Part shown: positions 63,844-64,000 of the stretch, in pieces
How positions within the stretch are numbered: position 1 is the first letter of the stretch
Layout: the number at the start of each line of letters is the position of its first letter
NCBI GenBank assembly: GCA_947462335.1
Contig: OX381708.1
Span: forward strand, 43,279,377-43,343,376
Length of the DNA: 64,000 nucleotides
Origin: Harmothoe impar
Lineage: Eukaryota > Annelida > Polychaeta > Phyllodocida > Polynoidae
Direction of reading: 5' to 3'
Notes under the pieces: model-generated
Databases searched by the model: none
Seen by the model: the letters and a program-made list of their open reading frames with translations, nothing else
Told to the model about the DNA's origin: nothing
Made by a program: the position numbers and the translations under genes

Positions 63844-64000
63844 CTAGACAATATTATGGTGGCGCCATCTACAGGAATATATGAACTTTCTCGCCTTTCC
63901 ATGCATCATATTCAGTCCTACAAATAAGTATTTCAAACAGCATCCCCAGACAGCTGGTGGCCAGTGGTGTAGGGTTCTACACTAGGGGAATGGTAGTGAC

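Overview
The window is metazoan nuclear DNA. It carries one very long, intron-rich gene (36 coding exons on the minus strand), a second nested intronless gene, the end of a third gene, two nearly intact Ty3/Gypsy-type LTR retrotransposons, several small inverted-repeat DNA elements and long tandem-repeat arrays. Vault-associated PARP4, a DEG/ENaC channel and a Mag-like retroelement, together with the abundant satellites, fit a marine invertebrate such as amphioxus, another deuterostome or a mollusc. The sequence alone does not fix the species.

Host gene: positions 619-49524 on the minus strand encode a PARP4 (vault PARP) homologue. I traced all 36 coding exons by hand. Splice phases agree throughout and give an inferred protein of about 3762 residues. 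Domain order is bromodomain (BET BD1-like), BRCT, degenerate WGR-like region, PARP helical region, ADP-ribosyltransferase with an H-Y-E triad, VIT, VWA with an intact MIDAS, a 5.86 kb exon of nucleoporin-like GLFG/FG repeats, and the MVP-interaction C-terminus. Compared with human PARP4, the N-terminal bromodomain and the roughly 1950-residue FG exon are the striking additions. The N-terminal non-coding exon(s) and promoter were not located.

Layout, left to right: an (AT)n microsatellite; the last two PARP4 exons (619-1587); a 12.7 kb LTR element (1792-14480) in the intron, antisense to PARP4, with gag, frameshifted pol and two extra ORFs of unknown function; the PARP4 C-terminal and FG exons (14519-21999); VWA, VIT and catalytic exons (22226-38691) with satellite-filled introns; N-terminal exons (39630-49524) with an intronless DEG/ENaC channel gene (42870-44576, plus strand) nested in one intron; an 18-bp minisatellite (49.8-50.6 kb); a 5.0 kb Mag-like LTR element (50962-56008) broken by one in-frame stop; a 6 kb inverted-repeat (foldback-like) region (56.3-62.8 kb) containing a 3.5 kb TIR element and a ~70-bp satellite; and the last exons of an unidentified minus-strand gene (63462-63843) that leaves the window on the right.

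The most unusual points are the bromodomain-PARP4 fusion, the FG-nucleoporin-like exon in a vault enzyme, and the large LTR element with two accessory ORFs that appears to have its own internal NRF1/YY1-type promoter and a textbook -1 frameshift signal.
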